This document shows positions 1 to 11,100 of a DNA stretch of 64,000 bases, piece by piece. Each line of letters starts with the position of its first letter. The stretch's first letter is position 1. The notes beneath the pieces were generated by a model. It did no database searches. It was not told the DNA's origin and was given only the letters and a program-made list of their open reading frames with translations. The translations under genes and the position numbers were made by a program. Origin of the DNA: Siphonodentalium dalli (taxonomy: Eukaryota; Mollusca; Scaphopoda; Gadilida; Siphonodentaliidae); NCBI GenBank assembly GCA_032622095.1, contig CP136061.1:253407582-253471581 (forward strand). Direction: 5' to 3'.

Positions 1-198
1 GTATATATATCAACCACCTCTGACACGGAAATGTCATCCTGATACCAAAGCGTGTCAAATATCCTGGAAAGAGACAGGGAACCTTGATCGATTGTAATAT
101 TATCAACGAGACAGCTGATGCATGCTTCTCCTCCTCAGTTATTGTAGATGCCATGATATACAGTTATTGCAGCCGATAGGGTCACTGTCACAAGGCAC

Positions 199-645
199 CG
201 ATCACATTCGTAGCCAACCTTTTAAATTTATCACCAATGTAGCCAGCTTTTGACCGGCGATCACATTCGTAGCAAACTTTCTTCATTTATCACCAATGTT
301 GCCAGCTTTTGACTGGCGATCACATTCGTAGCAAACTTTTTCGATTTATCACCAATGTAGTCCGCTTTTGATCGGCGATCACATTCGTAGCAAACTTTTT
401 TAATTTATCACAAATGTAGCCAGCTTTTGACCGGCGATCACATTCGTAGCAAACTTTCTTAATTTATCACCAATGTAGCCAGCTTTTGACCGGCGATCAC
501 ATTCGTAGCAAACTTTTTTAATTTATCATCAATGTAGCCAGCTTTGACTGGCGATCACATTCGTAGCAAACTTTCTTCATTTATCACCAATGTAGCCAGC
601 TTTGGACCCGCGATCACATTCGTAGCTAGATTTTCTAATTCCATC
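199..645 (+). repeat. 59-bp tandem repeat array, about 7.5 copies
   Basis: The word CGATCACATTCGTAGC recurs at 199, 258, 317, 376, 435, 494, 552 and 611, giving a 59-bp period with one 58-bp unit. Each unit continues with an AT-rich stretch and then ACCAATGTAGCCAGCTTTTGACC. Copies differ by a few substitutions, and the last decays after about 640. No open frame is implied. The array is probably satellite DNA or the core of a non-autonomous element, because inverted half-units lie downstream at 886-945. Confidence 0.9.
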
Positions 646-885
646 GTGTTATGACGCGAAGTATTACGTCATCGCGTTCGTGACTAAAATGTCGAGGCCA
701 TTCTCAAAAATTTAGTTAATTTATTAAGTTATATTGGAATAGAACTCGAGCATATTCACGACATTGATCGAAAACCTTAGATTATTAGATAAACTAATGT
801 TACATTTAAATTTATGTTTTCCTTCATCAACTCAAGAATATGATTAGCCTAACTATAGTCTCGTTTATTAGGCTCGCATGAATGT

Positions 886-945
886 GAAAAGCTGGCTACA
901 AACGTGATCGATTTAAATAGCTGGCTACGAATGTGATCGATACTT
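886..945 (-). repeat. Inverted half-units of the 59-bp repeat
   Basis: Two successive copies of GCTGGCTAC(A/G)AA(C/T)GTGATCGAT occur here. They are the reverse complement of the CGATCACATTCGTAGCCAGC join seen in the upstream array. The forward array plus these inverted units suggest one composite element of roughly 750 bp (199-945) with inverted ends. No target-site duplication was identified. Confidence 0.6.
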
Positions 946-2340
946 TGTGACAATGATCATATCAGCGTTGTTGGACACCTTTCGAAGAACGAACTGCTAC
1001 TACTAAGAATTACGAATAGGGTACAAATACTACGTAACTAGTATCGCTACGTGCGCTCGCGCAACAGTATGGCGATCAGACAGATTCGTAGGTTGGTGTC
1101 ACCTACTCCGTTTCACTCCATGACGTCACAAAAACGACGTAAAACCTCGTGGCGTTCTGACATTTTTACTGTGCCGCGTTTTTGCTATGTTTATTTTATG
1201 TGTTGTTTTCGATTATTTGTTTGTCGCCGATATCGCCATTTGTCGCTATTCCCTGTTTCTATATTTAAAACTGGCATGCTCGTAGTGAGCCTCGATTTCG
1301 ATTTTTTCTCCCAGGTCAAAATACGTCAGAGTTATGACAAAAATAGATCGACCTACATTTTCTCCATCAGAACTCTACATCAAAGAGTCTATAGACTCCT
1401 TCGGGACCTACATAGACTCCTCCATTTGGGTATTTTTACTTATAATTGGGAAGTTTTATCATTTTTGGTTCGTGCGAAGACCTCTTTGTATCGTGCGGGA
1501 AAAGAGAGACATTCAAAACGCGATTTCGTAATTCTACACAATAGGCTAAATAGCCTAACCTTCAGCCGAGTTCCGGGTCAAATACAACGAATAACGTAAC
1601 ACAAAACAAAACGCATTTGTTGACACAAACACCATTTGAAGAGTTTATTATTACATAAAATGATCGTTATTGATTAATTATTGATTAATTATTGATATTT
1701 ATTGTTGCATATTGGCTGATATCAATATTTACACAAATAGTATTAATTATTTCTTATAATTGCTCCTTTGGTCAACTTTGACTATCGGAAAATGAAAATG
1801 AAAATATGCCGCTGAAAAAAATGTAATCGATATTAAAGTCTCATCCTTTCGGCAACATGGAATTGGTTTTAATTACTTAAATGATTAATATAGTAATTTG
1901 CCTTTTATCTGTGATGAAATGAGAAATGGTAATTGTCTTTTTTTGCTAACATTAAATAAAATAAATTAAGTAAAATTCAGCGAAATTATTTGTTAAATTA
2001 TTGTTTATTACATTTTTGCGCACGCTGGCATCTCTCTGAGTGCATTCTAGTTGTTCTTTCTATCAGTTGTTTTTCTTCTTCTTCCGTTTACACACCACCA
2101 TCAACAGGCTGATGATTATCCATAGTTTAATAATACAATTCAGGTTTCCAGAGGCCAAGCATGGGCGCGTGACCGTTCTATGCAAGCATCGAACCTACCA
2201 CTGTCTAACATCGAACCCACCACTGTCTATGGTCCGATAACAACATAATTAGCTGCAAAACAATCACGCAGAACATAAAATTAAAAATAACAGAACCTAC
2301 CACATTACTGCGAGTCGCATAATTAAAGATGGATTATCTC
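946..2340. other. No supported gene
   Basis: AT-rich unique-looking DNA. Open frames at 1051-1599 and 1334-1531 have no recognisable domain and read like chance translation. Short ATTGATTAATT repeats occur near 1670-1690. Nothing else is called. Confidence 0.5.
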
Positions 2341-2372
2341 TTTTTATTACACACTTAGTCGTGATTTATATA

Positions 2373-2491
2373 CACAGAACGACACGATGTGTAAATGGGT
2401 TTGTCGATACGGCACTTGTGCTGTCGCGGAAGGATAGAACGAGAGGCGCTTGCGTATCGACAAACCCATTTACACATCGTGTCGTTCTGTG
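2373..2491. repeat. Foldback with perfect 39-bp arms
   Basis: Positions 2373-2411 are the exact reverse complement of 2453-2491 (outer word CACAGAACGACACGATG), separated by a 41-bp spacer. Short TTTATTACAC words sit just outside each arm, at about 2344 and 2492, and a reverse copy GTGTAATAAAA lies near 2741. This is a cruciform-capable or MITE-like palindrome and encodes nothing. Confidence 0.9.
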
Positions 2492-2662
2492 TTTATTACA
2501 CGCTTCGCGTCCTAGAATCCGTGCACTAAAAATACAGGATTAGAAGGTTTATTTAGGCTCACACAGGGCGTGTTTGTCATGTGTGATGATTCTTTTATTT
2601 AAATAGTTCCAGTTTCATGGTTGAGGCGAACGTCATGTACGTCATTTTACGTCAACGAGATG

Positions 2663-2686
2663 CGTATGGAACGTACGTTCCATACG
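2663..2686. repeat. Perfect 24-bp palindrome
   Basis: The half-site CGTATGGAACGT is followed directly by its reverse complement with no spacer. It lies about 170 bp beyond the 2373-2491 foldback. It could be a dimeric protein-binding site or a microhairpin; the sequence alone does not decide. Confidence 0.8.
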
Positions 2687-2867
2687 GATTTGTAAATATG
2701 GAACAGCAATAACACTGTACTTCTAGGAACAAGCGTGTAATAAAAGGATTTCTTGGTGAATTAAAAGTGATAATGTCACACATGTGAATTACGTAACCGG
2801 TGAGAGCACGCGATTTTTGACAGTCCCGCCCTACGTCGGAACTATTTTCACTTTCTACGGCTCAAAC

Positions 2868-3002
2868 ATGGTTGAAGTTGAACAGAAACGAACTGCCAAC
2901 GATGATGTAGAAGCAGTTAATAAACCGGTGAAATGAAGAAGAATCTTACCTAATCGACTCCGATGATCCGGACGATGTCATATTCCAGTCAAATGAACTA
3001 TA
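2868..3002 (+). pseudogene. Small protein-like frame broken by a frameshift
   Basis: An ATG at 2868 opens 22 codons (MVEVEQKRTANDDVEA...) to a TGA at 2934-2936. The shifted frame immediately after it reads an acidic stretch (EEESYLIDSDDPDDV...) to a stop near 3002. Both halves look more protein-like than the surrounding AT-rich noise, so one frame broken by an indel is plausible. The family is not recognised. It could equally be a chance reading. Confidence 0.2.
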
Positions 3003-3472
3003 AAAAATTCCATGTGAACAATAAATTGATCTAGTTCCGAGCTGAATTTCCACGTGTTACTCTTCGGGTGTTTGTTTACGTCGATGATTAAAATATCGTC
3101 ACTTCGAAACTTAGTTTTCTACTTTTAGCACGATTTCCTAACATTTCCTGTATGAACCAACATTATTTACACACACCATCAGAATCTTCACAATATACCG
3201 TTCCAAGTGCCATGCTTGTTCGGTCAGAATAAACACAATTTTGACAGAAAATATCCTGTAATTTCCGAAACTTTAAAAATGAATCGCACCAACGTGAATC
3301 AAAATAATGAGGTCAATCGGTATCGTCATGTCACAATTAATTAAAGTATATGCACGCGCAACTGTACGTTGGGGTTCAAAATGGAAGAGTAAGCTAATCT
3401 GGGCTTATTTTGTCACACCTTCTCTTTAGAATTAGCAACTTTTAGTGGTTGAAAGTGTGTAATAAACAGAAT

Positions 3473-3620
3473 AATCAATTGGTTTCGATGATTACGTAAC
3501 ATAATTCACTCGGGTAGCCGGTCCTATTGGTAAAACCCTCGTTCGCTCAGCTCACTCGGATTTTACCAGGCCCGGCTCCCCTCGTGAATTATGTCACGTA
3601 ATCATCGAAACCAATTGATT
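3473..3620. repeat. Long imperfect foldback, about 60-bp arms
   Basis: The left arm starts AATCAATTGGTTTCGATGAT at 3473 and the right arm ends with its reverse complement at 3620. Pairing continues inward through TAATTCAC and GGTAAAA with small mismatches. The central loop is rich in TCG and CTC words. It is a non-coding palindromic element. Confidence 0.85.
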
Positions 3621-4117
3621 ACTCTCTATAAATCTATTTTTTTTAGATAGTTTCCTGGGTATGAAATAATACTTATGAGTTGGAAATCCCTGCAGTTAAA
3701 GAGTCGAAACATATATGTGACATGCGATTAGCATGGCACAAGTCAGCAAGCTGCAACTGATGATGACCCTACCAAAAACTTTGGCACCTTTTCCAAAACA
3801 TCAACCTATTTATATAAATCTAAAATTCCAAATTACACCTTTGGCATAAATAAATTAACTTTAGGGGGTACGTTCCAAAACCTTTTCAAAATTACATTAA
3901 ACCGCTCCAGAATCCTACTCTCCACTGCAAAAGTTATGTCAAGAGAACGAGGAACAATTTGTCTGCACAAAATTGGGACACTGACCATAAAACACCAGCC
4001 TTTTCTTTAATATGCTCAGCAGACATCCTCCCCATTCTCTTGCCACATTATTCGTGTTTATAAAAACCCCTTCTTGATACTGCATGCTAGAATACTAATG
4101 AGTAAGTTATAACATGT

Positions 4118-4650
4118 TTATGTCTGTCTGTTTGTCTGGTTGTCTGCTGTATCATCTTCGAATATACATATATAATTTTTGGGGCGTCTGTCTGTATATA
4201 TGTTTGTTTGTTAACAATATCCGGGATAGCTGATGTACAAGTTTATAAAATTATACCTAAGGGTAAATTACCCGTGAAGTGTTTATGACGGGTCATAACG
4301 TGACCCCGAACATACCCTGACCTTCAAAATAGTCATTTCGAGGTCATATTACGCCTTTCGACGAGTCGCTACGAAACTTGATACCTGGGGGTATTTTTGT
4401 TTAGGGAACGTTTTTCGACCAATCCAATCATGACCCCGACATTACCTTGACCACACAATGGTCATATAAAGTCCATATCGCGCCCTTCGACGAAATATCG
4501 GCATAAATTTATACCTAGGTCCTAGGGGTATTTATGTCCGGGTAATGTTTGTACGAGACGGGTCGTGACCATGACCTTACTTTGACCTACAAAATGGTCA
4601 ATGCGGGGATATCACGCTAAACATAAGGGGAACAGCTCGGATATGTCGTG
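4118..4650 (+). repeat. TCTG-headed dispersed repeat, copy 1
   Basis: The repeat starts with a TGTCTGTCTGTTTGTCTGG simple stretch. It continues with internal units containing ACGAAACTTGATACC, GACCCCGACATTACC and TTCGACGA words, spaced roughly 125-130 bp. The same architecture recurs at 8530-9194, 32915-33275 and 33296-33775, so this is an interspersed family. No protein is encoded. Confidence 0.65.
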
Positions 4651-5365
4651 TCACCCTGCTAACACCTTATATATCCATAAGCCTATTTTTCAAACACCCC
4701 AATCTCATACTGACATGATACTTTGAGTTTATGCAAACAGCTATAAACCGCTACGTTAACATGGGGAATGTAACATTCAACTAACATCGCCGAAAATTTC
4801 AAAGAAATCGACCACACCACTCCATGGAAAGCATCGTCTGAAATACTCACAATTGTAAATATTGGCATCTCGATTCGGGACGCAAATATCGGCGATAAAA
4901 TAACACAAATGATTTCGCCATCAAGAGTCATTACATTTAATTAATATATAAGTATAGCTGTCAATTATGTTGTCAATTGTGATTAATATTCATGATAAAT
5001 AACTAATTTGGACCAAGATTCTCAATTTATGTTTATCGCCCTGCCGGGGTGTTTCACACCACTTTAACTACAAATACGCGTACCTATAATTCAGTATTAT
5101 TGTATGTGACATTTTATATTCTCCCACGTATCAGTGTCGCAATAACAACGACACCTCCCAAATTCGCACCAACAATATAACCTTTTATGATAGTGTGTGA
5201 ATCCTTACATAATAAATCCCATATTAAAATATCAGAGACACATAAATAAATAATCCTGGCATAATAAATCCCATATTAAAATAAACATAAACGTATAATT
5301 TGAACGGTTGCATTCAATCCGCTTGGAATTTGGTATCCAGAGCTAATGCGCTGATCTATCATGCA
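4651..5365. other. No supported gene; short duplications
   Basis: AT-rich DNA. A minus-strand open frame at 4683-4931 has no domain and lies next to the decayed dispersed repeat. ATAATAAATCCCATATTAAA is present twice, at about 5210 and 5261. Confidence 0.5.
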
Positions 5366-5415
5366 AATTTACACATATCCTATCTGCGCGAATTTACACA
5401 TATCCTATCTGCGCA
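5366..5415 (+). repeat. 25-bp direct duplication
   Basis: AATTTACACATATCCTATCT followed by GCGC(G/A) occurs twice head to tail, at 5366 and 5391. It is a recent-looking local tandem duplication. Confidence 0.85.
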
Positions 5416-5732
5416 AAATAACTTGATTTAGACTTTACCTACGGGACAGCAACAATAACATTAGGGGGATTGGATAACATATCTATAAACGCGTGTATAA
5501 CTTTAATTTAGATACGATATATATTAGGTGCTCGGTACCTGATATACCAGATAATATGTATGGGGCTTTCGCACTTACCTTATATTACGCATGTGGGTCA
5601 TACAAAGCCTTAATCAATTGTTATCATGAAACATAAATCATAACACAGAATTTGTGTGTGTTCTATGGGTTTCTGCTATCTTTTCTGTTCCAAATCTTTG
5701 AGACTGTATATAAGAAACTGCCGTTACCGCAG

Positions 5733-5888
5733 GGTGCTCAGGCTATGGTCTTACAATCTCGTCCAAATACGGATACGATAGGCGAGAATCGCATGCGTTT
5801 TGATATGTCGATGCCGTCTGGAGAGTTTGGCGGGACCAGCATCCCGTCTCGATTTGCTCAGTCTACCCTTGATGCTATAAAGTGGTAG
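5733..5888 (+). CDS. Possible terminal coding exon, family unknown
   Basis: A pyrimidine-rich stretch ending CCGTTACCGCAG precedes an open frame in phase 0 that begins GAQAMVLQ and ends STLDAIKW, then a TAG at 5886-5888, for 51 codons. The composition (polar, with SMPSGEFGGTS in the middle) looks like protein rather than translated AT-rich noise. No upstream exon or poly(A) signal could be tied to it, and no family is recognised. It may be the last exon of a gene starting elsewhere, an exon relic or chance. Confidence 0.25.
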   Translation, partial: GAQAMVLQSRPNTDTIGENRMRFDMSMPSGEFGGTSIPSRFAQSTLDAIKW

Positions 5889-6199
5889 CCGCGGGCGCTT
5901 CTATCAATTAATATTGATTTTATTTCGAATATTTTATTATAAAATGAGATGATAAAGTGGGACACTTTATTTATCTATATTTAGGACAGACAATTCAGGC
6001 GATACCATATAGCGATAGAGAGCATTAGGTTGTTCCTATATTTATGGCCCGAATGTCAAATGTCCCAGCTTGATTGCTTGTATTATTTTATTACATAGTT
6101 ATAAGCGATAATGAGTCTAGTTAACGTTTATTTGTGACAACATTACACAATAACATTTCTGGTCTCTATTAACAGTATACAGTTGTCGCCCGCTGTCGA

Positions 6200-6308
6200 G
6201 GGAGACATTGAGATTTGTCACCCGCTCGAGAACGGAATGTCTCCCGAGGAGCGCAGCTCCGAGGGAGACATTCCGTTCTCGAGCGGGTGACAAATCTCAA
6301 TGTCTCCC
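6200..6308. repeat. Near-perfect palindrome with 53-bp arms and a 3-nt loop
   Basis: Arms 6200-6252 and 6256-6308 pair around the GCA at 6253-6255 with only two mismatched pairs near the centre. The arms carry GGGAGACATTGAGATTTGTC and CGAGAACGGAATGTCTCCC. The related words GGGCGACA and TGTCTCCC recur at 8050-8120. Such tight symmetry suggests a hairpin-type element or a recent template-switch product. Confidence 0.9.
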
Positions 6309-6786
6309 GAGAAAAAGGGTAACAACTGTTTTGTTATCCGATTATACCACAGAAAAAAATCATTGACATCCAAACGCACGATGTTGCACAGAGTCACGAG
6401 TGCTTTCTTTCCCGATTATGTATATTTTCAGTAACTACTTATCGTCCTATAGAATTTCTGTTCCATAAACGATAGTCAAGTCGTTAAGCGTTTGATAATC
6501 AGCGTTTATTTACGATCATTTTTGTGGTTAAATCGTCAATATCGGTCCATGCAATGTAAACCAATAAGCCATATAGGTATGTTATCGCCTTCTGCAATGT
6601 GGCATATTCAATGTCATCTTGTGCGCGGAATTTACTCGCGATGTTCATTTCATAACGGTCTTCCCCGAAAGCTATAATTGGGAAGTTGTCGATTTCATTA
6701 ATGTACATTCATATATATTTACATACCCCTAATATCTCTTCCGATTTCCCCATAGCGTTACGGTAGACACGCCCCCTTATTCAATG
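6309..6786. other. No supported gene
   Basis: Overlapping open frames on both strands (6492-6677 plus, 6499-6708 minus) show no domain or splice context. Nothing else is seen. Confidence 0.5.
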
Positions 6787-6852
6787 CGTTCATAAACCTA
6801 TGAACGTAACGTGACGTCACTTCCAATGTCGTTCATAGGTTTATGAACACAT
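6787..6852. repeat. Nested palindrome
   Basis: GTTCATAAACCTATGAAC (near 6789) and GTTCATAGGTTTATGAAC (near 6834) are each near-palindromic and also complement each other, flanking a TGACGTCA core. The TGACGTCA is a perfect CRE-type octamer, but a regulatory role is only a guess. Confidence 0.75.
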
Positions 6853-7440
6853 TGGTCCCGGAAATCACCGGGGATTGTCGGACATTACCGACTGCTTGAG
6901 TATATAGTACGTCCGGATTTGGCAAGAAATTTGTTTCGGTCTATAATCAGTGTCGTTGCTCTGTGTTACTTCTCAATATCCATTCATGTTATTTAATTGG
7001 ATCAGAGAATAAAGCAATTCAGCGTTGATGTTAAAAAAAACCGCGCTACTCAATAGGGTTTTATCATCTTCCTTGCCGCTACAAATATTCCCCCGAACCT
7101 CACAAATATATCATTATGGTAGAACGGCGTGTTGTCGATTTCTTATCCGCAGCCGAAACTTAATTGTTAGTTTCAGATATTAATCATTCTTGAAATCGAC
7201 ACGTCTACATTAGTTACTATCTAAACAAGACATCTTGTCATATGTGTATACTTTACTGTTAAATTGCGTTTTTTCCGTTCTCCATCAATGGATTCTCAAA
7301 ATGTTTGGTTTTCCAAAAAACAAGGATTCGAACTGTCTGAACTGAACTCCATGCGTTCGTTTAAATAGATGAATAAATAGTGGGAAAGACATACAATCCT
7401 AGTTCATAATGAATTTAAGTATATAAACATAAATAATAAA

Positions 7441-7574
7441 CGGCGGATTCAACGTGGTCATGGGTTTTGACCGCGTTAAAAAATCAGCAAACTTCGCATG
7501 AACCCCTTCGGGGTTCATGCAGTTTGCTGATTTTTTCTCGCGGTCAAAATCCCATGACCACATTGAAACCGCCG
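7441..7574. repeat. Hairpin element, about 64-bp arms, CCCC-TTCG-GGG tip
   Basis: Left arm 7441-7506 and right arm 7511-7574 are near-complete reverse complements; the outer words are CGGCGG...CCGCCG and the inner ones GCATGAACC and GGTTCATGC. The tip reads C(TTCG)G, which in RNA is an exceptionally stable tetraloop. The same tip closes the hairpins at 21.25 and 43.44 kb, whose arms are otherwise unrelated. Confidence 0.9.
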
Positions 7575-8049
7575 TTCATTTCTTATGTGTCACTGCTCCC
7601 AAGTACATGGCGATCCTCACACAAAATACTTCTATGATCACATTGCAGACATCGAGGAGCGGTCTGATATCATAGATAAGCGTACAGTACCATTTATTCG
7701 CGACAAACGTATGCATTACGTTGTCCTCCAGCAAACATTTATAACCAACCAACCTCAAGGGATCCACTCTTTCAATCTTTCACGATAATGTCGACATGAA
7801 CATATTGAATCACCGAGATGGTTCGATGTAAAAAAAAGTACTTAACAACGCTTGTCGGATAAAAGTATCTAACTTAACAGTTGGAATATTAGTGTTCAAT
7901 AAATATATGCAAATTAGCAAACACCACAACTGGTGTGTTTTGCGAATCCGTTGGGTATATAAGATCTATGATTTTAGTACATCGTAGTGATGTGAAATAG
8001 ATGAGTTACTGTAGTATGTGTTTGGAGGATATTCTTGCAATATAACATC
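7575..8049. other. No supported gene
   Basis: The open frames on both strands at 7576-7788 mirror one another and lack domains. The rest is AT-rich. Confidence 0.5.
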
Positions 8050-8120
8050 AGGCGGGCGACAAAAACAATGTCTCCCGGCTCAGCGGGCGACAGTGTGATT
8101 TGTCGCCCGGCACGTGACAT
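8050..8120. repeat. Short relative of the 6.2-kb palindrome
   Basis: GGGCGACA, TGTCTCCC and GATTTGTCGCCC words occur in alternating orientation over 70 bp. The same vocabulary makes up the palindrome at 6200-6308 and its flank at 6184. This is probably a decayed member of that family. Confidence 0.45.
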
Positions 8121-8529
8121 GACATGAGCCAATCAGAAGGGTGGAAAATAGGGAGGAGGGTAACAATAACCAATATTTTTCGTTAGCTAAACAACCACAC
8201 GGTTTTAGACCAGAACATATTCGAAATATTATCAATATTAGTCGATAGAAGCATATCCGGACAGGGGTCTTCGATTCATATCTAATATTTTATACCCCGG
8301 TAAATATAACATAAAAATTAAAATAACATAACCATACCACATTACTGCGTGTCGCAATAAGTTCGAACCATCACTATTTTCTCATAAAACGAAAATGTTT
8401 TGGACCGTCTGCAAAATTTACGACTACCAGCTATTTGTAATTCTTATCAATAACAGCAAGAGGTATTCAATATTGCATTTTATCAATCTCTGGTCGGAGT
8501 TTTATGCTTGAATCTCATATATATTTTCA

Positions 8530-9194
8530 AGACCTCTGTCTGTTTGTCTGTTTGTCTGTATGTATGTTTGTCTGTCATTAATACAAATCTACGATTCTCG
8601 ACCGATCGGGACGAAACTTGGTACGTGTGTGTAATTTGACCAGGCGGTCGACGTTGTCGTATCGGCGAGCCCGTGTGGCACCCGTGCAGCGTATGCGCAG
8701 ACGAGATCTCGGAAACGGGTGGAGCTATCGACTTGAAATTTGCTATGTGAATGTATCTTGCTCCGGATACGAATTTTATCTGGTCACCGAGCGCGTGCGA
8801 CTCCAGCTTCGCGCATGCGCAGACGAGATCTCGGAAACGGGTTGAGCTATCGACTTGAAATTTGGTATGTGAATGTATCTTGCCCCGGATACGAATTTTA
8901 TCGGATCGCCGAGCCCTTGCGACGCCATCTTCGCGCATGCGCAGATGAGATCTCGGAAACGGGTGGAGCTATCGACTTGAAAATTGGTATGTGAATGTAT
9001 CTTGCCCCGGATACGAATTTTATTGGGTCACCGAGCCCGTGCGACGCCAGCTTCGCGCATGCGCAGACCAGATCTCGGAAACGGGTAGGGCTATCGACTT
9101 GAAATTTGGTTTTTGAATAGCTCGGACAACGTCGGGCTGGGTAGAGCTATCGACTTGAAATTTGGTTTTTGAATAGCTCGGACAACGTCGGGCT
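8530..9194 (+). repeat. TCTG-headed dispersed repeat, copy 2, with 122-bp internal array
   Basis: A TCTGTCTGTTTGTCTGTTTG head is followed by GACGAAACTTGGTACGTG. The word GAGATCTCGGAAACGG then recurs at 8703, 8825, 8947 and 9069, an exact 122-bp period. The 3' end is a 56-bp duplication (CTATCGACTTGAAATTTGG at 9091 and 9147). The long minus-strand frame across the array is a by-product of its periodicity. Confidence 0.85.
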
Positions 9195-9305
9195 CATCGG
9201 CTAGTTATAATATAAACCAAACATGTTACCCGTACTCCCTGCAATGTGTGTTCAATATACTTAGAGGTGCACAATCCGATCCGATGGTCCCCGTATCATC
9301 AAAGT

Positions 9306-9715
9306 CCAACAACAACAACAATAACAACAACATAATCAACAACAACAACAACAACAATATAATCAACAACACCATAATCAACAAGAACATAATCAACAAG
9401 TACATAATCAACAACAACATAGTAAACAACAACAACAACACAATTAACAACAACAATAACATAATCAACAACACCAACAACAACATAATCAACAACAACA
9501 ACACAATCAACAACAAGAACATAACCAACAACAACAACACAATCAACAACAAGAACATAATCAACAAGCACACAATCAACAACAACAATAAGATAAACAA
9601 CAACATCTACAACAACATAATAAACAACAACAACAACAACACAATCAACAACAATAACAACAACAACATAATCAACAACAACATAATTAACAACAACATA
9701 ATCAACAACAACACA
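9306..9715 (+). repeat. Imperfect (AAC)n microsatellite, about 410 bp
   Basis: Runs of CAACAACAA are interrupted regularly by CATAATCAAC. Translation gives asparagine-rich or leucine/valine-rich frames on both strands, which have no value as gene evidence. Confidence 0.95.
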
Positions 9716-10330
9716 ATTTCTTCAAAAGACGCTTTAGTTATCATAATCGAGTAATTACCAAAATATAATGATAACCGCTGTCAGCTCTAGTATCAAATTT
9801 TCTAAAACGTGTTACATATCAACCATTTTGTTAAACGCAATTTGGTATCGATAGCATATGTCGGTAGGCCGCCAAATATTCCAGGTGGTGAAAAATATCA
9901 TATTTCGAAAATCGATATCTGATAACTCTGAATATTTTTACCCCCCCCCCAAGCCAAATAAATAGTAATTTACGAGCGTTAATTCGGATTATGTATCTAC
10001 AACAAACTAATTCCACAACTTTTCGGGACCCGTGTAGCCTCATCTCTTTGGTTAATAGTTCGTGTTTCGTTTCATTGCTACTTACAGTTGTATAGATATT
10101 ATAATCCTTACTAACATATATATCACGATTTGATCAAAGTCTATAACTCTCTATACTCCAGAGAATATGAGAATCACACACTGTACCGAACATACTATAT
10201 TGTCTATTTTCATCATGAGCGCTCGTGGAAGTCTTGTCGACATGGCATCACCAGTGCGTAAATGTTGTTATATGCCGGTCGATATGAACGAAATTAGAAG
10301 TGGAGAGTTCAGATGTACTGCCAATATTAA

Positions 10331-10671
10331 GAATACTTATTGGAGACACAATTCAAACTCTGATCGCCACTGTCATCTTAACCGGCATATTTATTTATCG
10401 GAATTCTTCAATTTAAAGGGGTATTGTGCAGCGGCCAAATATAAAGAGCTCTAGTTTTCGAGATATCTCCACCCACGGTCGAACAAGTTGAAGCCAACTT
10501 TTTTGGAAGAAAAGATATATACTGTTCACGATAATTATAATGAAAACTAACGGAATCGGGGGTGGCTATTGTAAAATCGACGATGAACGATACCCACCAG
10601 TCCTAACTTAATTGCCAACTTTGTTGGTGTTAAAATTACTACATCATACATTCTCTCTATTTGATATGAAA
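10331..10671 (+). repeat. Direct repeat, left copy: candidate long target-site duplication
   Basis: This 341-bp segment is repeated at 11757-12099 with about seven substitutions and one 2-nt indel by eye. The two copies exactly bracket a 5'-truncated non-LTR retroelement. The left copy ends where retroelement-like coding sequence begins, and the right copy starts directly after the element's microsatellite 3' tail. That is the layout expected if the segment was duplicated on insertion. Confidence 0.85.
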
Positions 10672-11100
10672 TATAGAAATCCAGATATCGCATGCATGTG
10701 GCGTGTTTGTAAATATTATCTCAAAGAGAAAGAATGCTTCCACATTGCATTGCAGTTACTGTGTGCTCCGACATCTGCAGACGAACCCAAATGTACTGCA
10801 TGCCAGATGACATATACTGACATGGTTCAACATTTCTTAATATTCTGCCCAGCAATAAATACCCGTAATACATTCTGGTATTTGTTCATCGACCGCTTAG
10901 CATATCAGTTTGTTGACAATCTCCAGATAGAACAACAAACTGCACTTTTCTTAGGTCATTTACCACCGGGTTCTGTCGATATTAGTCAGATAACTGGTAC
11001 TAATTTACTGCGATTATTCATCCAAGCAACAACAAACTTCTGGTACGAATGGAGTTCGTTTCTGGAAACTCCTTCAAAGATGATATTTTATCGAAGTTAA
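10672..11100 (+). pseudogene. C-terminal fragment of a non-LTR ORF2 protein (zinc-knuckle end)
   Basis: About 142 codons stay open to a TAA at 11098-11100. A CTAC...H....C zinc-binding arrangement (C-x2-C-x9-H-x4-C) is followed by a conserved tail with aromatic clusters. It aligns by eye with the fragment at 51182-51538, which has CNKC...H....C in the same place. Catalytic RT motifs are missing because of the 5' truncation. The apparent ATG at 10612 lies in the flanking direct repeat and is not part of the element. Confidence 0.7.

Noticed and set aside
1051-1599. 182-codon plus-strand open frame
   Set aside because: No domain, no splice or promoter context, and composition follows the local base bias.
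7321-7345. GGATTCGAACTG, a tRNA B-box-like word
   Set aside because: No A box, acceptor stem or anticodon arm at the right distance; no tRNA or rRNA gene was found in the window.
9248-9754. Asn-rich frame (plus) and Leu/Val-rich frames (minus) of up to 168 codons
   Set aside because: Direct translation of the AAC microsatellite.
10167-10454. 95-codon frame overlapping the left 341-bp repeat
   Set aside because: No domain; its end lies in the repeat, whose right copy does not preserve the frame as coding.
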